DNA from: Streptomyces finlayi
Lineage (GTDB): Bacteria; Actinomycetota; Actinomycetes; Streptomycetales; Streptomycetaceae
Length of the DNA stretch: 64,000 bases
Assembly: GCF_014216315.1 (NCBI RefSeq)
Contig: NZ_CP045702.1
Span: forward strand, 558,001 to 622,000
Direction: 5' to 3'
In this document: one piece after another, positions 25,625 to 33,538 of the stretch
Numbering within the stretch: position 1 is the first letter of the stretch
Layout of the letters: each line of letters starts with the position of its first letter
Program-made: the position numbers and the translations under genes
The notes under the pieces: model-generated
What the model saw: only the letters and a program-made list of their open reading frames with translations
Database searches by the model: none
Told to the model about the DNA's origin: nothing

Positions 25625-25714
25625 TTCCCCGGGCGGACGCTGGTCGTGGAGGACGATGGGCAGCGCGTCGAACTACCGGTCCCCCACCCCCTCCAGCTTC
25701 GAGGAGCAGCGCTC

Positions 25715-26491
25715 ATGCCCAGCACCAAGGCTCTCGTGCGACCAGTGAGTCCCCGTCTCGCCGAGGGACTCGTCACCCATATCGAACGGGCACCGGTCGA
25801 CCACGCCCTCGCCCATGAGCAGTGGGGCCGCTACACGGCCGCCCTGCGCGAGAACGGCTGGGAAACGGTCGAGGTGGCCGCAGCCGACGACCACCCGGAC
25901 GGTGTATTCGTCGAGGACACCGTGGTGGTGTTCCGCAACGTCGCCCTGATGGCCCGGCCGGGAGCGGAATCCCGCAGGGGTGAGACACCCGCTGTCGAGG
26001 AGGCGCTGGTAGGGCTCGGCTGTTCGGTGAACCGGATCCGCGAGCCGGGCACGCTGGACGGCGGCGACGTTCTCAAGACCGGCGACACGGTCTACGTCGG
26101 GCGGGGCGGCCGGACGAACGCGGAGGGGGTGCGGCAGCTCAGGGCCGCCTTCGAACAGCTCGGAGCCCGGGTCGTGGCCGTACCGGTCAGCAAGGTCCTG
26201 CACCTCAAATCCGCCGTGACGGCACTCCCGGACGGCACGGTCGTCGGATATCCGCCCCTGGTCGACGAGCCCTCGCTCTTCGGCCGCTTCCTGCCGGTTC
26301 CGGAGGAGGCGGGCGCGCATGTGGTGCTGCTCGGCGGCGGGAGGCTGCTGATGGCGGCGAGCGCGCCCAAGTCCGCCGAGCTGTTCTCGGAGCTCGGTTT
26401 CGAACCGGTCGTGGTGGACATCAGCGAGTACGAGAAGCTCGAAGGCTGCGTGACCTGCCTTTCCGTACGCGTCCGCGACCTGCACACATAA
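25715..26491 (+). CDS. ddaH: N(G),N(G)-dimethylarginine dimethylaminohydrolase (dimethylargininase)
   Basis: The protein has 258 residues of the pentein fold. Catalytic His163 lies in VLHLKSAVT, and Cys248 in EGCVTCLSV, the position matching the DDAH nucleophile. Substrate-binding motifs include VFVEDTVVVF and TLDGGDVL. The enzyme hydrolyses methylated arginines to citrulline and dimethylamine; a related arginine deiminase-type activity cannot be fully excluded. ATG 25715 has a GAGGAG site (25701-25706) 8 nt upstream. It lies 90 bp after ssgD on the same strand, but a functional link is not evident. Confidence 0.93.
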   Translation: MPSTKALVRPVSPRLAEGLVTHIERAPVDHALAHEQWGRYTAALRENGWETVEVAAADDHPDGVFVEDTVVVFRNVALMARPGAESRRGETPAVEEALVGLGCSVNRIREPGTLDGGDVLKTGDTVYVGRGGRTNAEGVRQLRAAFEQLGARVVAVPVSKVLHLKSAVTALPDGTVVGYPPLVDEPSLFGRFLPVPEEAGAHVVLLGGGRLLMAASAPKSAELFSELGFEPVVVDISEYEKLEGCVTCLSVRVRDLHT

Positions 26492-26547
26492 CGGGGCGTA
26501 ACCGGACGCCGCCGGGGACGGGCTTGGCCGGGGCCTTACCCGCGCTT

Positions 26548-26584
26548 TAACCTACGGTCACGTAACCTACGAAGCCGTAGGTAA
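26548..26584. promoter_or_regulatory. Repeated TAACCTACG operator-like elements before the desaturase gene
   Basis: TAACCTACG occurs directly at 26548-26556 and 26563-26571, 15 bp apart. The second copy pairs with CGTAGGT (26576-26582) as ACCTACG-AAGC-CGTAGGT, a perfect 7-bp inverted repeat. The cluster ends 24 bp before the GTG start at 26608. Three half-sites on one DNA face suggest a multimeric repressor, for example a TetR-type lipid sensor; the regulator is unknown. Confidence 0.55.
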
Positions 26585-26607
26585 TTCTCCCGTCCCCAGG
26601 AGCCCCC

Positions 26608-27579
26608 GTGACGATCACCTCTCCCCATCTCGGCAGTTCGAAGGCGTGGACAGACGCCCAGCTGCTGTACGCACTGGAGGAGGTGGTGGAGAAGGAACTC
26701 AACCGCCATCTCAAGGTCGCCAAGGACTGGATGCCGCACGAGTACGTCCCGTTCTCCGACGGCCGCAACTTCCCCGGCGTCTTCGAGGACGGCCAGGCGT
26801 GGGAGGCCAAGCAGTCGAAGGTGACCGACATCGGCAAGATCGCCCTCGTCGTCAACCTGCTGACCGAGGACAACCTCCCCAGTTACCACCACGAGATCGC
26901 CTCCCTCTTCGGCCGCGACGGCGCCTGGGGCACCTGGGTGCACCGCTGGACCGCCGAAGAGGGCCGGCACGGCATCGTGATGCGTGACTACCTGCTCACC
27001 TCGCGTGCCGTCGACCCGGACAAGCTGGAGCAGTTCCGGATGGCGCACATGGCGGAGGGCTTCGAGTCCGACAACCGCCACTCGATGCTGCACTCCGTCG
27101 CGTACGTCGCGTTCCAGGAGCTGGCGACCCGCGTCTCCCACCGCAACACCGGCCACCAGTCGGGCGACCCGGTCTGTGACCGGATGCTCGCGCGGATCGC
27201 GACCGACGAGAACCTGCACATGGTGTTCTACCGCAACCTGCTGGGCGCGGCCTTCGAGCTCGCCCCGGATCTGACGATGCAGTCCGTGCGCGATGTCGTG
27301 GTCGACTTCCGGATGCCGGGACACGGTATGCCCGGCTTCGAGCGGGCCGCCGCGCAGATGGCGATCGGCGAGATCTACAACATGCGGATCCACCACGACG
27401 ATGTCATCCAGCCCGTGCTGCGCTACCTCAAGGTCCTCGAGATCGACGGGCTGGGCCCGGAGGGTCTCAAGGCGCAGGAAGAGATCGGTCTGTACATGAG
27501 CGGCCTGGACAGCGAGGCGTCGAAGTTCGACGAGAAGCTGGCCGCCCGCAAGGAGCGGATGGCCGCACGCGGCAAGTGA
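26608..27579 (+). CDS. Acyl-[acyl-carrier-protein] desaturase
   Basis: The protein has 323 residues, the normal length for soluble ferritin-like acyl-ACP desaturases. Di-iron ligand motifs are visible: ENLPSYHHEIA, W-TAEEGRHGIVMRDYL (EExxH) and TDENLHMVFYRN (DExxH). It introduces a double bond into acyl-ACP using O2 and reduced ferredoxin in the cytoplasm. GTG 26608 follows an AGGAG site at ~6-nt spacing. It is transcribed alone: a repeated operator-like element lies upstream and a strong hairpin (27609-27642) downstream. Confidence 0.93.
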   Translation: MTITSPHLGSSKAWTDAQLLYALEEVVEKELNRHLKVAKDWMPHEYVPFSDGRNFPGVFEDGQAWEAKQSKVTDIGKIALVVNLLTEDNLPSYHHEIASLFGRDGAWGTWVHRWTAEEGRHGIVMRDYLLTSRAVDPDKLEQFRMAHMAEGFESDNRHSMLHSVAYVAFQELATRVSHRNTGHQSGDPVCDRMLARIATDENLHMVFYRNLLGAAFELAPDLTMQSVRDVVVDFRMPGHGMPGFERAAAQMAIGEIYNMRIHHDDVIQPVLRYLKVLEIDGLGPEGLKAQEEIGLYMSGLDSEASKFDEKLAARKERMAARGK

Positions 27580-27608
27580 GCCACCCCCGTGTGAACCGGG
27601 TTGTGTGA

Positions 27609-27642
27609 GTGAGGGCGTCGGGCCTGTGCCCGGCGCCCTCAC
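27609..27642. terminator. Hairpin after the desaturase gene
   Basis: GTGAGGGCGTCGGGC pairs with GCCCGGCGCCCTCAC over 15 positions with one G-T pair and a 4-nt loop, starting 29 bp after the desaturase stop. Confidence 0.8.
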
Positions 27643-27786
27643 TCCGTCGCGGTGACCTGCGCGTACGCCGCGTCCCGTACATCGGCGACCGGGTGCTGGC
27701 GCAGCAGTCTCAGCTGGGTCCGCCAGGGGCCCGTCCAGGCGGTGCGCCGTGCGGGGGGTGGGCCGACCCCAGAGGTTTACGGACCG

Positions 27787-27792
27787 TACTCT
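27787..27792 (+). promoter_or_regulatory. -10 box of a predicted leaderless chitosanase transcript
   Basis: TACTCT fits TAnnnT and stands exactly 7 nt before the GTG start at 27800. Together with the absence of a ribosome site, this predicts that the mRNA begins with the GTG codon. Confidence 0.5.
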
Positions 27793-27799
27793 GTGCCGG

Positions 27800-28678
27800 G
27801 TGAAGCCAGTGACGCGTCTCTTCCTCTTCGGGGCACCGTTCGCCATCGCCGCATCCATCGTGTTCGGCAGCGACGGCGACTCGTCGCTGCCCACGGCTCC
27901 GCCGCAGGCGGCGGAGCCCGCACCGGCCAAGCAGAAGGCGCAGGACGCGGAGATCGCGGAACTGCCCGCCGGGCTCGCGGAACCGCGGATGAAGGAGATC
28001 GCCTCGCAGCTGGTGGCCAGCGCGGAAAGCTCCACGCTGGACTGGCGCAGCCGGTACGGGACCATCGAGGACATCGGGGACGGCACCGGATACACGGCGG
28101 GCATCGTCGGCTTCTGTTCCGGGACGAACGACATGCTTCAGCTCGTCGAGGCCTTCACCGAGGAACACCCGGACAATCCGCTCGCCCCGTTCCTCCCCGC
28201 ACTGCGCGCGGTGGACGGCACCGACTCGCACGCGGGCCTGGACCCGGGCTTCACCGCCGCGTGGAAGGAAGCCGCCGCGGACGAGGCGTTCCGTGACGCC
28301 CAGGAGGAGTTCCGGGACCGGCTGTACTTCGAGCCCGCGGTACGGCTCGCGAAGCTGGACGGGCTCGGCACGCTGGGGCAGTTCGTCTACTACGACGCGA
28401 TGGTCCTGCACGGCCCGGGGATCGAGGCGACGGGCTTCTACGGAATCCGCGAGGCGGCTATGGCCACCGCGGACACGGCGGCCGAGGGCGGCGACGAGTC
28501 CACCTACCTCCACGCCTTCCTGGACGCGGGCAGATCGGTGATCCAGGCGAGGAAGACCCAGCGCGACACCTCTCGGATCGACACCGCGCAGCGCGTGTTC
28601 CTGCGCGCCGGCAATCTGGAGCTGCGGGCGCCTCTGGTGTGGCAGACGTACGGCGAGACCTTCCGCATCCCTTCCTGA
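27800..28678 (+). CDS. Chitosanase, glycoside hydrolase family 46
   Basis: The protein has 292 residues. An N-terminal hydrophobic segment (residues ~6-22) serves as signal peptide or anchor, followed by a Pro/Ala-rich linker (~30-60). The GH46 catalytic pair is visible: Glu76 in ASAESSTLDW and Asp94 in IEDIGDGTGYTAG. They are 18 residues apart, as in the Streptomyces N174 enzyme. It cleaves chitosan by an inverting mechanism outside the cell. GTG 27800 was chosen because the -10 box TACTCT lies 7 nt upstream and the protein then starts at the signal sequence. An operator like those of known csn genes was not seen. Confidence 0.93.
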   Translation: MKPVTRLFLFGAPFAIAASIVFGSDGDSSLPTAPPQAAEPAPAKQKAQDAEIAELPAGLAEPRMKEIASQLVASAESSTLDWRSRYGTIEDIGDGTGYTAGIVGFCSGTNDMLQLVEAFTEEHPDNPLAPFLPALRAVDGTDSHAGLDPGFTAAWKEAAADEAFRDAQEEFRDRLYFEPAVRLAKLDGLGTLGQFVYYDAMVLHGPGIEATGFYGIREAAMATADTAAEGGDESTYLHAFLDAGRSVIQARKTQRDTSRIDTAQRVFLRAGNLELRAPLVWQTYGETFRIPS

Positions 28679-28704
28679 ACGGCCCGCGCACCGCGCGGCC
28701 GTTC
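28677..28704. terminator. Hairpin overlapping the chitosanase stop codon
   Basis: GAACGGCC (28677-28684) pairs with GGCCGTTC (28697-28704); the left arm includes two bases of the TGA stop. It lies between convergent genes and may serve both strands. Confidence 0.6.
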
Positions 28705-28707
28705 CGT

Positions 28708-28746
28708 CCCGGGCGGCCGGACCCGGGCGGCCGGACCCGGGCGGTC
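28708..28746. repeat. 14-bp GC-rich tandem repeat
   Basis: CCCGGGCGGCCGGA occurs twice in tandem and is followed by a partial third copy that runs into the WhiB-like gene's stop codon. It looks like replication-slippage DNA with no coding role. Confidence 0.7.
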
Positions 28747-28999
28747 AGGCCCGGTCGCGCGCTCCTCTGCGCATCCGGTCGCGCTCCTTCTCGGAGAGCC
28801 CGCCCCAGACGCCGAACCGCTCGTCGTTGGCGAGCGCGTACTCCAGACAGGCGACCCGGCCCTCGCAGGCGTTGCACAACTGCTTGGCCTCGCGCGTCGA
28901 ACTGCCCGGGGCCGGGAAGAAGAACTCGGGCCCCGTCTGCGCGCACAGCGCCGTCTCCCGCCAGGCGAGCACGTCGTCGGTGATGGTGTTGATCAGCAT
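28745..28999 (-). CDS. WhiB family redox-sensing transcriptional regulator
   Basis: The protein has 84 residues. All four iron-sulfur cysteines are present: one in TALCAQTG and three in LCNACEGRVACLEYAL (C-x2-C-x5-C). The GVWGG turn (DERFGVWGGLSEKERDRM) and a basic C-terminal tail follow. WhiB-like proteins bind a 4Fe-4S cluster and work with the principal sigma factor at promoters. ATG 28999 was chosen by family length; the longer upstream frame adds a non-conserved segment. The particular Wbl paralogue was not assigned. Confidence 0.93.
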   Translation of the reverse strand: MLINTITDDVLAWRETALCAQTGPEFFFPAPGSSTREAKQLCNACEGRVACLEYALANDERFGVWGGLSEKERDRMRRGARDRA

Positions 29000-29071
29000 G
29001 GTGACCACACTGCCGGGTGGCGATAAACAACCGATCAACGGCACGTCAATGCGACGCACCGCGCCGGACGC

Positions 29072-29866
29072 CTATTCCCGCGGCATCGGTCCGGGCCGGA
29101 TCACGGCGAACGCCGCGCCGAACGGGTCGGCGAGATGGGCGACCCTGCCGACGCCCTCGATGTCCTGCGGCGCCACGGTCACGCTGCCGCCCAGCCGTTC
29201 GGCCTCCGCCGACGCCGCGTCACAGTCCTCCACCGTGAAGTACGGCAGCCAGTGCGGACCCTGGTCGGCCTCGGGCCGCACATCGCCCAGCCGGACGAGT
29301 CCGCCGAACGCGGACTCCCGGCTGCCGCCCGACGGTCTGACCGTGGTGTACGGGTGGCCGGGAAGACTCATCTCGTCGGCCTCCCAGCCGAAGAGGGTCT
29401 GGAAGAACGCGGCTGCCGCCGACACGTCGGGGGTGTGCAGCTCCGACCAGAGCAGGGAGCCCGGTTCCTGGATGACGCCCAGGCCGGTGTTGGTCCCCGG
29501 CTGCCAGACACCGAAGTAGGCCCCCTCGTTGTCCGTGAAGCCGGCCATCCGCCCGAATTCGCGCACGTCCATCGGCTCGAAGAGTACGTTGCCGCCTGCT
29601 TTCGCCACGGCCTTGGCGGAGGCGGAGGCGTCGGGCGACTGGAAGTAGACCGACCAGGCGGACTTCGCCTGGTCCTCCGGCACGGTCATCACGCCCGCGG
29701 CCGCTTGCCCGTTCAGCGTGTACATCCCGTACTCGCCTGTGTCGGGGCCACCGGGCACCAGTTCCCAGCCGAAGAGGCCGCGGTAGAACGCGGTGGCCCC
29801 GTCCAGGTCGGGCGTGCCCAGATCGATCCAGTTGGGGACTCCTGTGACAAAGCTGGGGTTGAGCAT
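29072..29866 (-). CDS. VOC family protein, two glyoxalase-like domains
   Basis: The protein has 264 residues with two tandem vicinal-oxygen-chelate units. Unit 1 starts PNWIDLGTPDLDGATAFYRG with FGWELV, and unit 2 starts SLLWSELHTPDVSAAAAFFQ with FGWEADE; each ends with a FGVWQPG- or FGAAFAVIRPG-type strand. The layout matches the mycobacterial 27-kDa antigen Cfp30B group, whose activity is not well defined. There is no signal peptide. ATG 29866 follows AAGGGG at 6-nt spacing. Confidence 0.9.
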   Translation of the reverse strand: MLNPSFVTGVPNWIDLGTPDLDGATAFYRGLFGWELVPGGPDTGEYGMYTLNGQAAAGVMTVPEDQAKSAWSVYFQSPDASASAKAVAKAGGNVLFEPMDVREFGRMAGFTDNEGAYFGVWQPGTNTGLGVIQEPGSLLWSELHTPDVSAAAAFFQTLFGWEADEMSLPGHPYTTVRPSGGSRESAFGGLVRLGDVRPEADQGPHWLPYFTVEDCDAASAEAERLGGSVTVAPQDIEGVGRVAHLADPFGAAFAVIRPGPMPRE

Positions 29867-30058
29867 GATCGGCCCCTTCAGCGAGCCGGCTGCCTCGCTC
29901 GTCTCGTCGCACGGGGGAATTCCCCGCCCGACAGAGTCTCGCACCGGGCACTGACAACCGCAGTCCGGCAGGGCCGGAAGGGGCAGGGGTCCGTGGGACC
30001 ATGAAGGCCGCGGTGCCGGCAGGGCCGTGGGCGCAGCGGGACGTGACAGAGGGACACC

Positions 30059-32242
30059 ATGACTGAGGCCGGGGCGGCGCATACCGAGGCACCCACGGGA
30101 CGGGCCGCCCGGGAGCTGTTCGGCCGTGCGGAGCGGTTGCTGGAGACGGCCCGCGCGGTACTGGCCGATCACGGCCGGGCCGTCGACGCCGTGCGCGGCG
30201 CACTCGATCCGCTGCTGGACGCTCTGGTCGGGCGGGAGCTGGCGGCCATCCCCGTATCGCGGCTCAAGGACGTGACCGAGGGACGGCTGCGGATCGGCGC
30301 GGTCGAGGAGGCCGGTTACGGGACGGTCGGCCAGGTGCACGCGGCGAGCCCCTACGAGCTCCGGCAGATCCCCGGTGTCGGGGCGCAGACCGCCGACCAG
30401 GCGCTGGCCGCGGCCCGCCAGATCGCGCACGCGGTCCGTGACACCGTCTCGGTGCGCGTCGACGTGGACGCGCCGGACGAGCCTACGACCGCGCTGGTGG
30501 TGGCCCTGAACCGGCTGGTCGAGGCGGGTCCGGACGTCCGCCGGGCGTGCGACGCCGCACGTGGACTCGTCGCCCGCCTGGAACCCCTGCTGGCCACGGC
30601 CGGACCGGCCGGGGGCCGGCTGCGGATGCTGTTCACGGGCCGGGCGGCCCGCGAGCGGGCACGGGCCGCCGCCCTCTGCGTACGGACCGCCGTGGCCGAG
30701 GCGCAGGAGCGCGAACTGCCGCTGCTGTTCGGGCAGGTGTCGGTCGATCTGCTGCGGGCACCCGAGTCGGCGCCCGGAGCCTGGGTCGACTTCGAGCTGC
30801 GGTCCGCCGAGTACTACAGCCTGCTGGCCGAGATGTCGGGCACCGGGCCCGACCGGGACGCCGCCGAGGGCTTCCTCCCGGCGGGGATCGCGGACCGGGT
30901 ACGCGGCCTGCGGCTCGACGACGCGCATCTAAGGGTCTCGCTGCGCGGTTACCAGTCCTTCGGCGCGCGGTTCGCGCTGGCGCAGAAGCGGGTGATCCTC
31001 GGCGACGAGATGGGCCTCGGCAAGACGGTCCAGGCCATCGCGGCGCTCGCCCATCTCACCGCGCGGGGCGAGACGCACTTCCTGGTGGTGTGCCCGGCGA
31101 GCGTCCTGATCAACTGGACGCGGGAGATCCGCGCCCGCTCCACGCTGCGCGCGCTCCCGGTGCACGGTCCGGAGCGGCGTGAGGCGTTCACCGAATGGTG
31201 CGAGAGCGGTGGGGTCGCGCTCACCACCTTCGACGCCCTGCACACCCTGCCGGACGCCTGGGGCGGGGCGGTGCGGCCGGGGATGCTCGTGGTGGACGAG
31301 GCCCACTTCGTCAAGAACCCGGCGACCCGCCGGGCCCGGAGCGTGGCCGGCTGGGCGGAGCGCACCGAGCGGGTCCTGTATCTGACCGGCACTCCGATGG
31401 AGAACCGGGTCGAGGAGTTCCGCAGCCTCGTCCGACAGCTCCGGCCCGAACTGGCCCCCGCCGTCTCCACGACCCACGGCGCCGCCGGTTCGCACGCCTT
31501 CCGCAGAGCCGTCGCCCCCGCCTACCTGCGACGCAACCAGGTGGACGTGCTGAGCGAACTCCCCGCACTGGTCCAGGTGGACGAGTGGGAGGAGTTCAGC
31601 GAGGAGGACCTCGGCGTGTACCGCGAGGCCGTGGACTCCGGGCAGTTCATGCGGATGCGCCGCGCCGCGTACGCGCGGCCCGCCACCTCCGCGAAGCTGA
31701 ACCGGCTGTGCGAGCTGGTCGCGGAGGCGGAGAGCAACGGGCTCAAAGTGGTGGTGTTCTCGTACTTCCGCGAGGTCCTGGCCACGGTCGAGGAGGCTCT
31801 GGGCGAAGGCGTGTTCGGTCCACTGTCCGGCACTGTGCCGGCCGCCCGCCGCCAGGAGCTGGTGGACGGGTTCGGCGCGACGGAAGGGCACGCGGTCCTG
31901 CTCAGCCAGATCCAGGCCGGGGGTGTCGGACTGAACATGCAGGCGGCCTCGGTGGTCATCCTGTGCGAACCGCAGATCAAACCGACGATGGAGCACCAGG
32001 CCGTGGCCCGGGCCCACCGTATGGGCCAGATACGCACGGTCCAGGTGCACCGGCTCCTCGCGACCGACAGCGTCGACCAGCGCATGCTGGACATTCTGGC
32101 GCGCAAGGACCGGCTCTTCGACTCGTACGCGCGGCGCAGCGATGTCGCCGAGGCGACGCCCGATGCCGTCGACGTGTCGGACGGGTCGCTCGCCCGGCGC
32201 ATCGTCGAGGAGGAACAGCGCCGACTGGCCGCGGAGCGCTGA
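30059..32242 (+). CDS. SNF2-family DEAD/DEAH helicase with N-terminal helix-hairpin-helix
   Basis: The protein has 727 residues. After a helical N-terminus, residues ~75-115 form a helix-hairpin-helix (IGAVEEAGYGTVGQVHAASP, then YELRQIPGVGAQTADQALAA), a DNA-contact motif. The SNF2 ATPase follows: GDEMGLGKTVQAIAALAHL (Walker A, ~315), VVDEAHFVKN (DEAH box), LYLTGTPMENRVEEF (motif III), and the second lobe with VVVFSYFREVL, GGVGLNMQAASVVI and ARAHRMGQIRTVQVHRL (motif VI). It translocates on duplex DNA to remodel or repair. ATG 30059 has an AGAGGGA-like site. The HhH fusion is unusual for SNF2 proteins, which more often carry SWIM domains. Confidence 0.93.
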   Translation: MTEAGAAHTEAPTGRAARELFGRAERLLETARAVLADHGRAVDAVRGALDPLLDALVGRELAAIPVSRLKDVTEGRLRIGAVEEAGYGTVGQVHAASPYELRQIPGVGAQTADQALAAARQIAHAVRDTVSVRVDVDAPDEPTTALVVALNRLVEAGPDVRRACDAARGLVARLEPLLATAGPAGGRLRMLFTGRAARERARAAALCVRTAVAEAQERELPLLFGQVSVDLLRAPESAPGAWVDFELRSAEYYSLLAEMSGTGPDRDAAEGFLPAGIADRVRGLRLDDAHLRVSLRGYQSFGARFALAQKRVILGDEMGLGKTVQAIAALAHLTARGETHFLVVCPASVLINWTREIRARSTLRALPVHGPERREAFTEWCESGGVALTTFDALHTLPDAWGGAVRPGMLVVDEAHFVKNPATRRARSVAGWAERTERVLYLTGTPMENRVEEFRSLVRQLRPELAPAVSTTHGAAGSHAFRRAVAPAYLRRNQVDVLSELPALVQVDEWEEFSEEDLGVYREAVDSGQFMRMRRAAYARPATSAKLNRLCELVAEAESNGLKVVVFSYFREVLATVEEALGEGVFGPLSGTVPAARRQELVDGFGATEGHAVLLSQIQAGGVGLNMQAASVVILCEPQIKPTMEHQAVARAHRMGQIRTVQVHRLLATDSVDQRMLDILARKDRLFDSYARRSDVAEATPDAVDVSDGSLARRIVEEEQRRLAAER

Positions 32243-32249
32243 CCACGGC

Positions 32250-33287
32250 TCAGTGCCGGTGCTTCTCCGCGCTGTCCGCGTCGTCACCGGCCGCCTTGTC
32301 GGCCTTCTCCCCGGCCGCCGTCCCGGCCCCGGCCACGTGGTGCGGTTCGTAGCCCGGGACCGTGCCGTCCGTCTTGGCGACCAGCAGCAGTCCCGCCATG
32401 CCCATGTCGGAGTGGCTCTGGACGTGGCAGTGGTACATCCAGGCCCCCGCTCCCACGTGTTCGCCCGCGATGATCTGGAAGCCGAAGGAGTCTGCGGGCC
32501 CGCAGATCTTCGTGTCGATCACCCGGCTGGGGTCGTCGGGCCCGGTGAGCGCCCCGGTCCTGTTGTCGGCCCAGCGATGACCGTGGATATGGAACGTGTG
32601 GTAGTACTCGCCGTGCGTGATCATCACCACTTCGACCCGCTCGCCGACCGTGGCCTCGAAGTTCGGAGCGAGGTGCGCCGCCTTGTTGTTGATCGTCATG
32701 TCGTTGAAGACGATCGTGAACGTCCTGTCCGGCAGGACGTCGCCCCTGCGGCGGACGACCAGGGGCCCGTACAGCCCCTTCCGGATGCCGCCGGTGCCGT
32801 GATCCGTACCGACGACGTGATCGTGGTAGTGCCAGTACCCGGCGCTGCCCGCCCGCCAGGTGCCGTCCTTCCGGCGGCCCGGGGCGTGGGTGCGCCAGGT
32901 GTACGTGCGGGTGCCGCCCGGTTCGACGTGGGACCTGTTCATCCGGGTGCCGTCGCTGGCGATGTCGTAGTCGACGCCGTGGACGTGCAGGCTGGCGTCG
33001 ACGTCCGTGGTGTTCTCGAACTCGATGTGCAGGGTGTCGCCCTCGTTGAGTTCGATGAGCGGCCCGGGGACCGACGCCTTGCCCTTCTCGAAGCCGTAGC
33101 CGAGCGAGCCGTCCGGCATCTTCTCGGCGTACATCCTGATCCGGCGCACCTCGCCCCCGGCCGGGGCGGTCCTGGGCGCGGTCTCCGCGGAGCCGGCCTC
33201 ACCTGCCAGCGACAACGATGTCACCCCCGTTGCCGCGGCTGCCGCACCGCCCGCCAGCACGCGCCGGTTGAAGGTCCTTCGGTCCAT
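32250..33287 (-). CDS. Two-domain multicopper oxidase, small laccase (SLAC/EpoA type)
   Basis: The protein has 345 residues. A Tat signal (DRRTFNRRVLAGGAAAAATG) indicates folded export. All four copper motifs are present: LHVHGVDYD, YWHYHDHVVG, HTFHIHGHRW, and MYHCHVQSHSDMGM, which holds the type-1 Cys-His-Met set. Two cupredoxin domains make a homotrimeric laccase that oxidises phenolics and reduces O2 to water; S. coelicolor SCO6712 is the known model. The His/Lys-rich C-terminal tail (AEKHRH) could bind metal. ATG 33287 follows GGGGAG at 6-nt spacing. It is divergent from the sugar-oxidation pair at 33539. Confidence 0.95.
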   Translation of the reverse strand: MDRRTFNRRVLAGGAAAAATGVTSLSLAGEAGSAETAPRTAPAGGEVRRIRMYAEKMPDGSLGYGFEKGKASVPGPLIELNEGDTLHIEFENTTDVDASLHVHGVDYDIASDGTRMNRSHVEPGGTRTYTWRTHAPGRRKDGTWRAGSAGYWHYHDHVVGTDHGTGGIRKGLYGPLVVRRRGDVLPDRTFTIVFNDMTINNKAAHLAPNFEATVGERVEVVMITHGEYYHTFHIHGHRWADNRTGALTGPDDPSRVIDTKICGPADSFGFQIIAGEHVGAGAWMYHCHVQSHSDMGMAGLLLVAKTDGTVPGYEPHHVAGAGTAAGEKADKAAGDDADSAEKHRH

Positions 33288-33435
33288 GTCGAACTCCCCA
33301 CTGCGAAAGGGCAACTGACGGGCTCTCGGAAACGGGCGGGGGCAGAGGCGCCTCCCTGGACGGCCCATACGGTAGCCGGGCGGTCTTCGTTTATCCACAC
33401 CCAGGACAAAGTTCGTGCCATTGCTGCCATAGCTC

Positions 33436-33464
33436 TTGGCGAGTCACGAAAAGAGGTCTAGCTT
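33436..33464 (+). promoter_or_regulatory. Predicted promoter of the ThuA/sugar dehydrogenase operon
   Basis: TTGGCG (33436-33441) and TAGCTT (33459-33464) are separated by exactly 17 bp, a good streptomycete housekeeping promoter. Transcription would begin near 33471, immediately before the 17-bp tandem repeats. Confidence 0.55.
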
Positions 33465-33472
33465 CGGGCGCT

Positions 33473-33523
33473 GTTGCAGTGACCGAAGAGTTGAGTGAAC
33501 CAGAGAGTTGCAGTGACCAAAGA
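33473..33523 (+). repeat. Three tandem 17-bp repeats in the 5' leader
   Basis: Copies are GTTGCAGTGACCGAAGA (33473-33489), GTTGAGTGAACCAGAGA (33490-33506) and GTTGCAGTGACCAAAGA (33507-33523). Copies 1 and 3 differ at one base; copy 2 is more diverged. The array starts at the predicted transcription start and ends at the ribosome site, which suits an iterated operator or a leader element controlling translation. Confidence 0.75.
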
Positions 33524-33538
33524 GGGATGGGTGACCAC

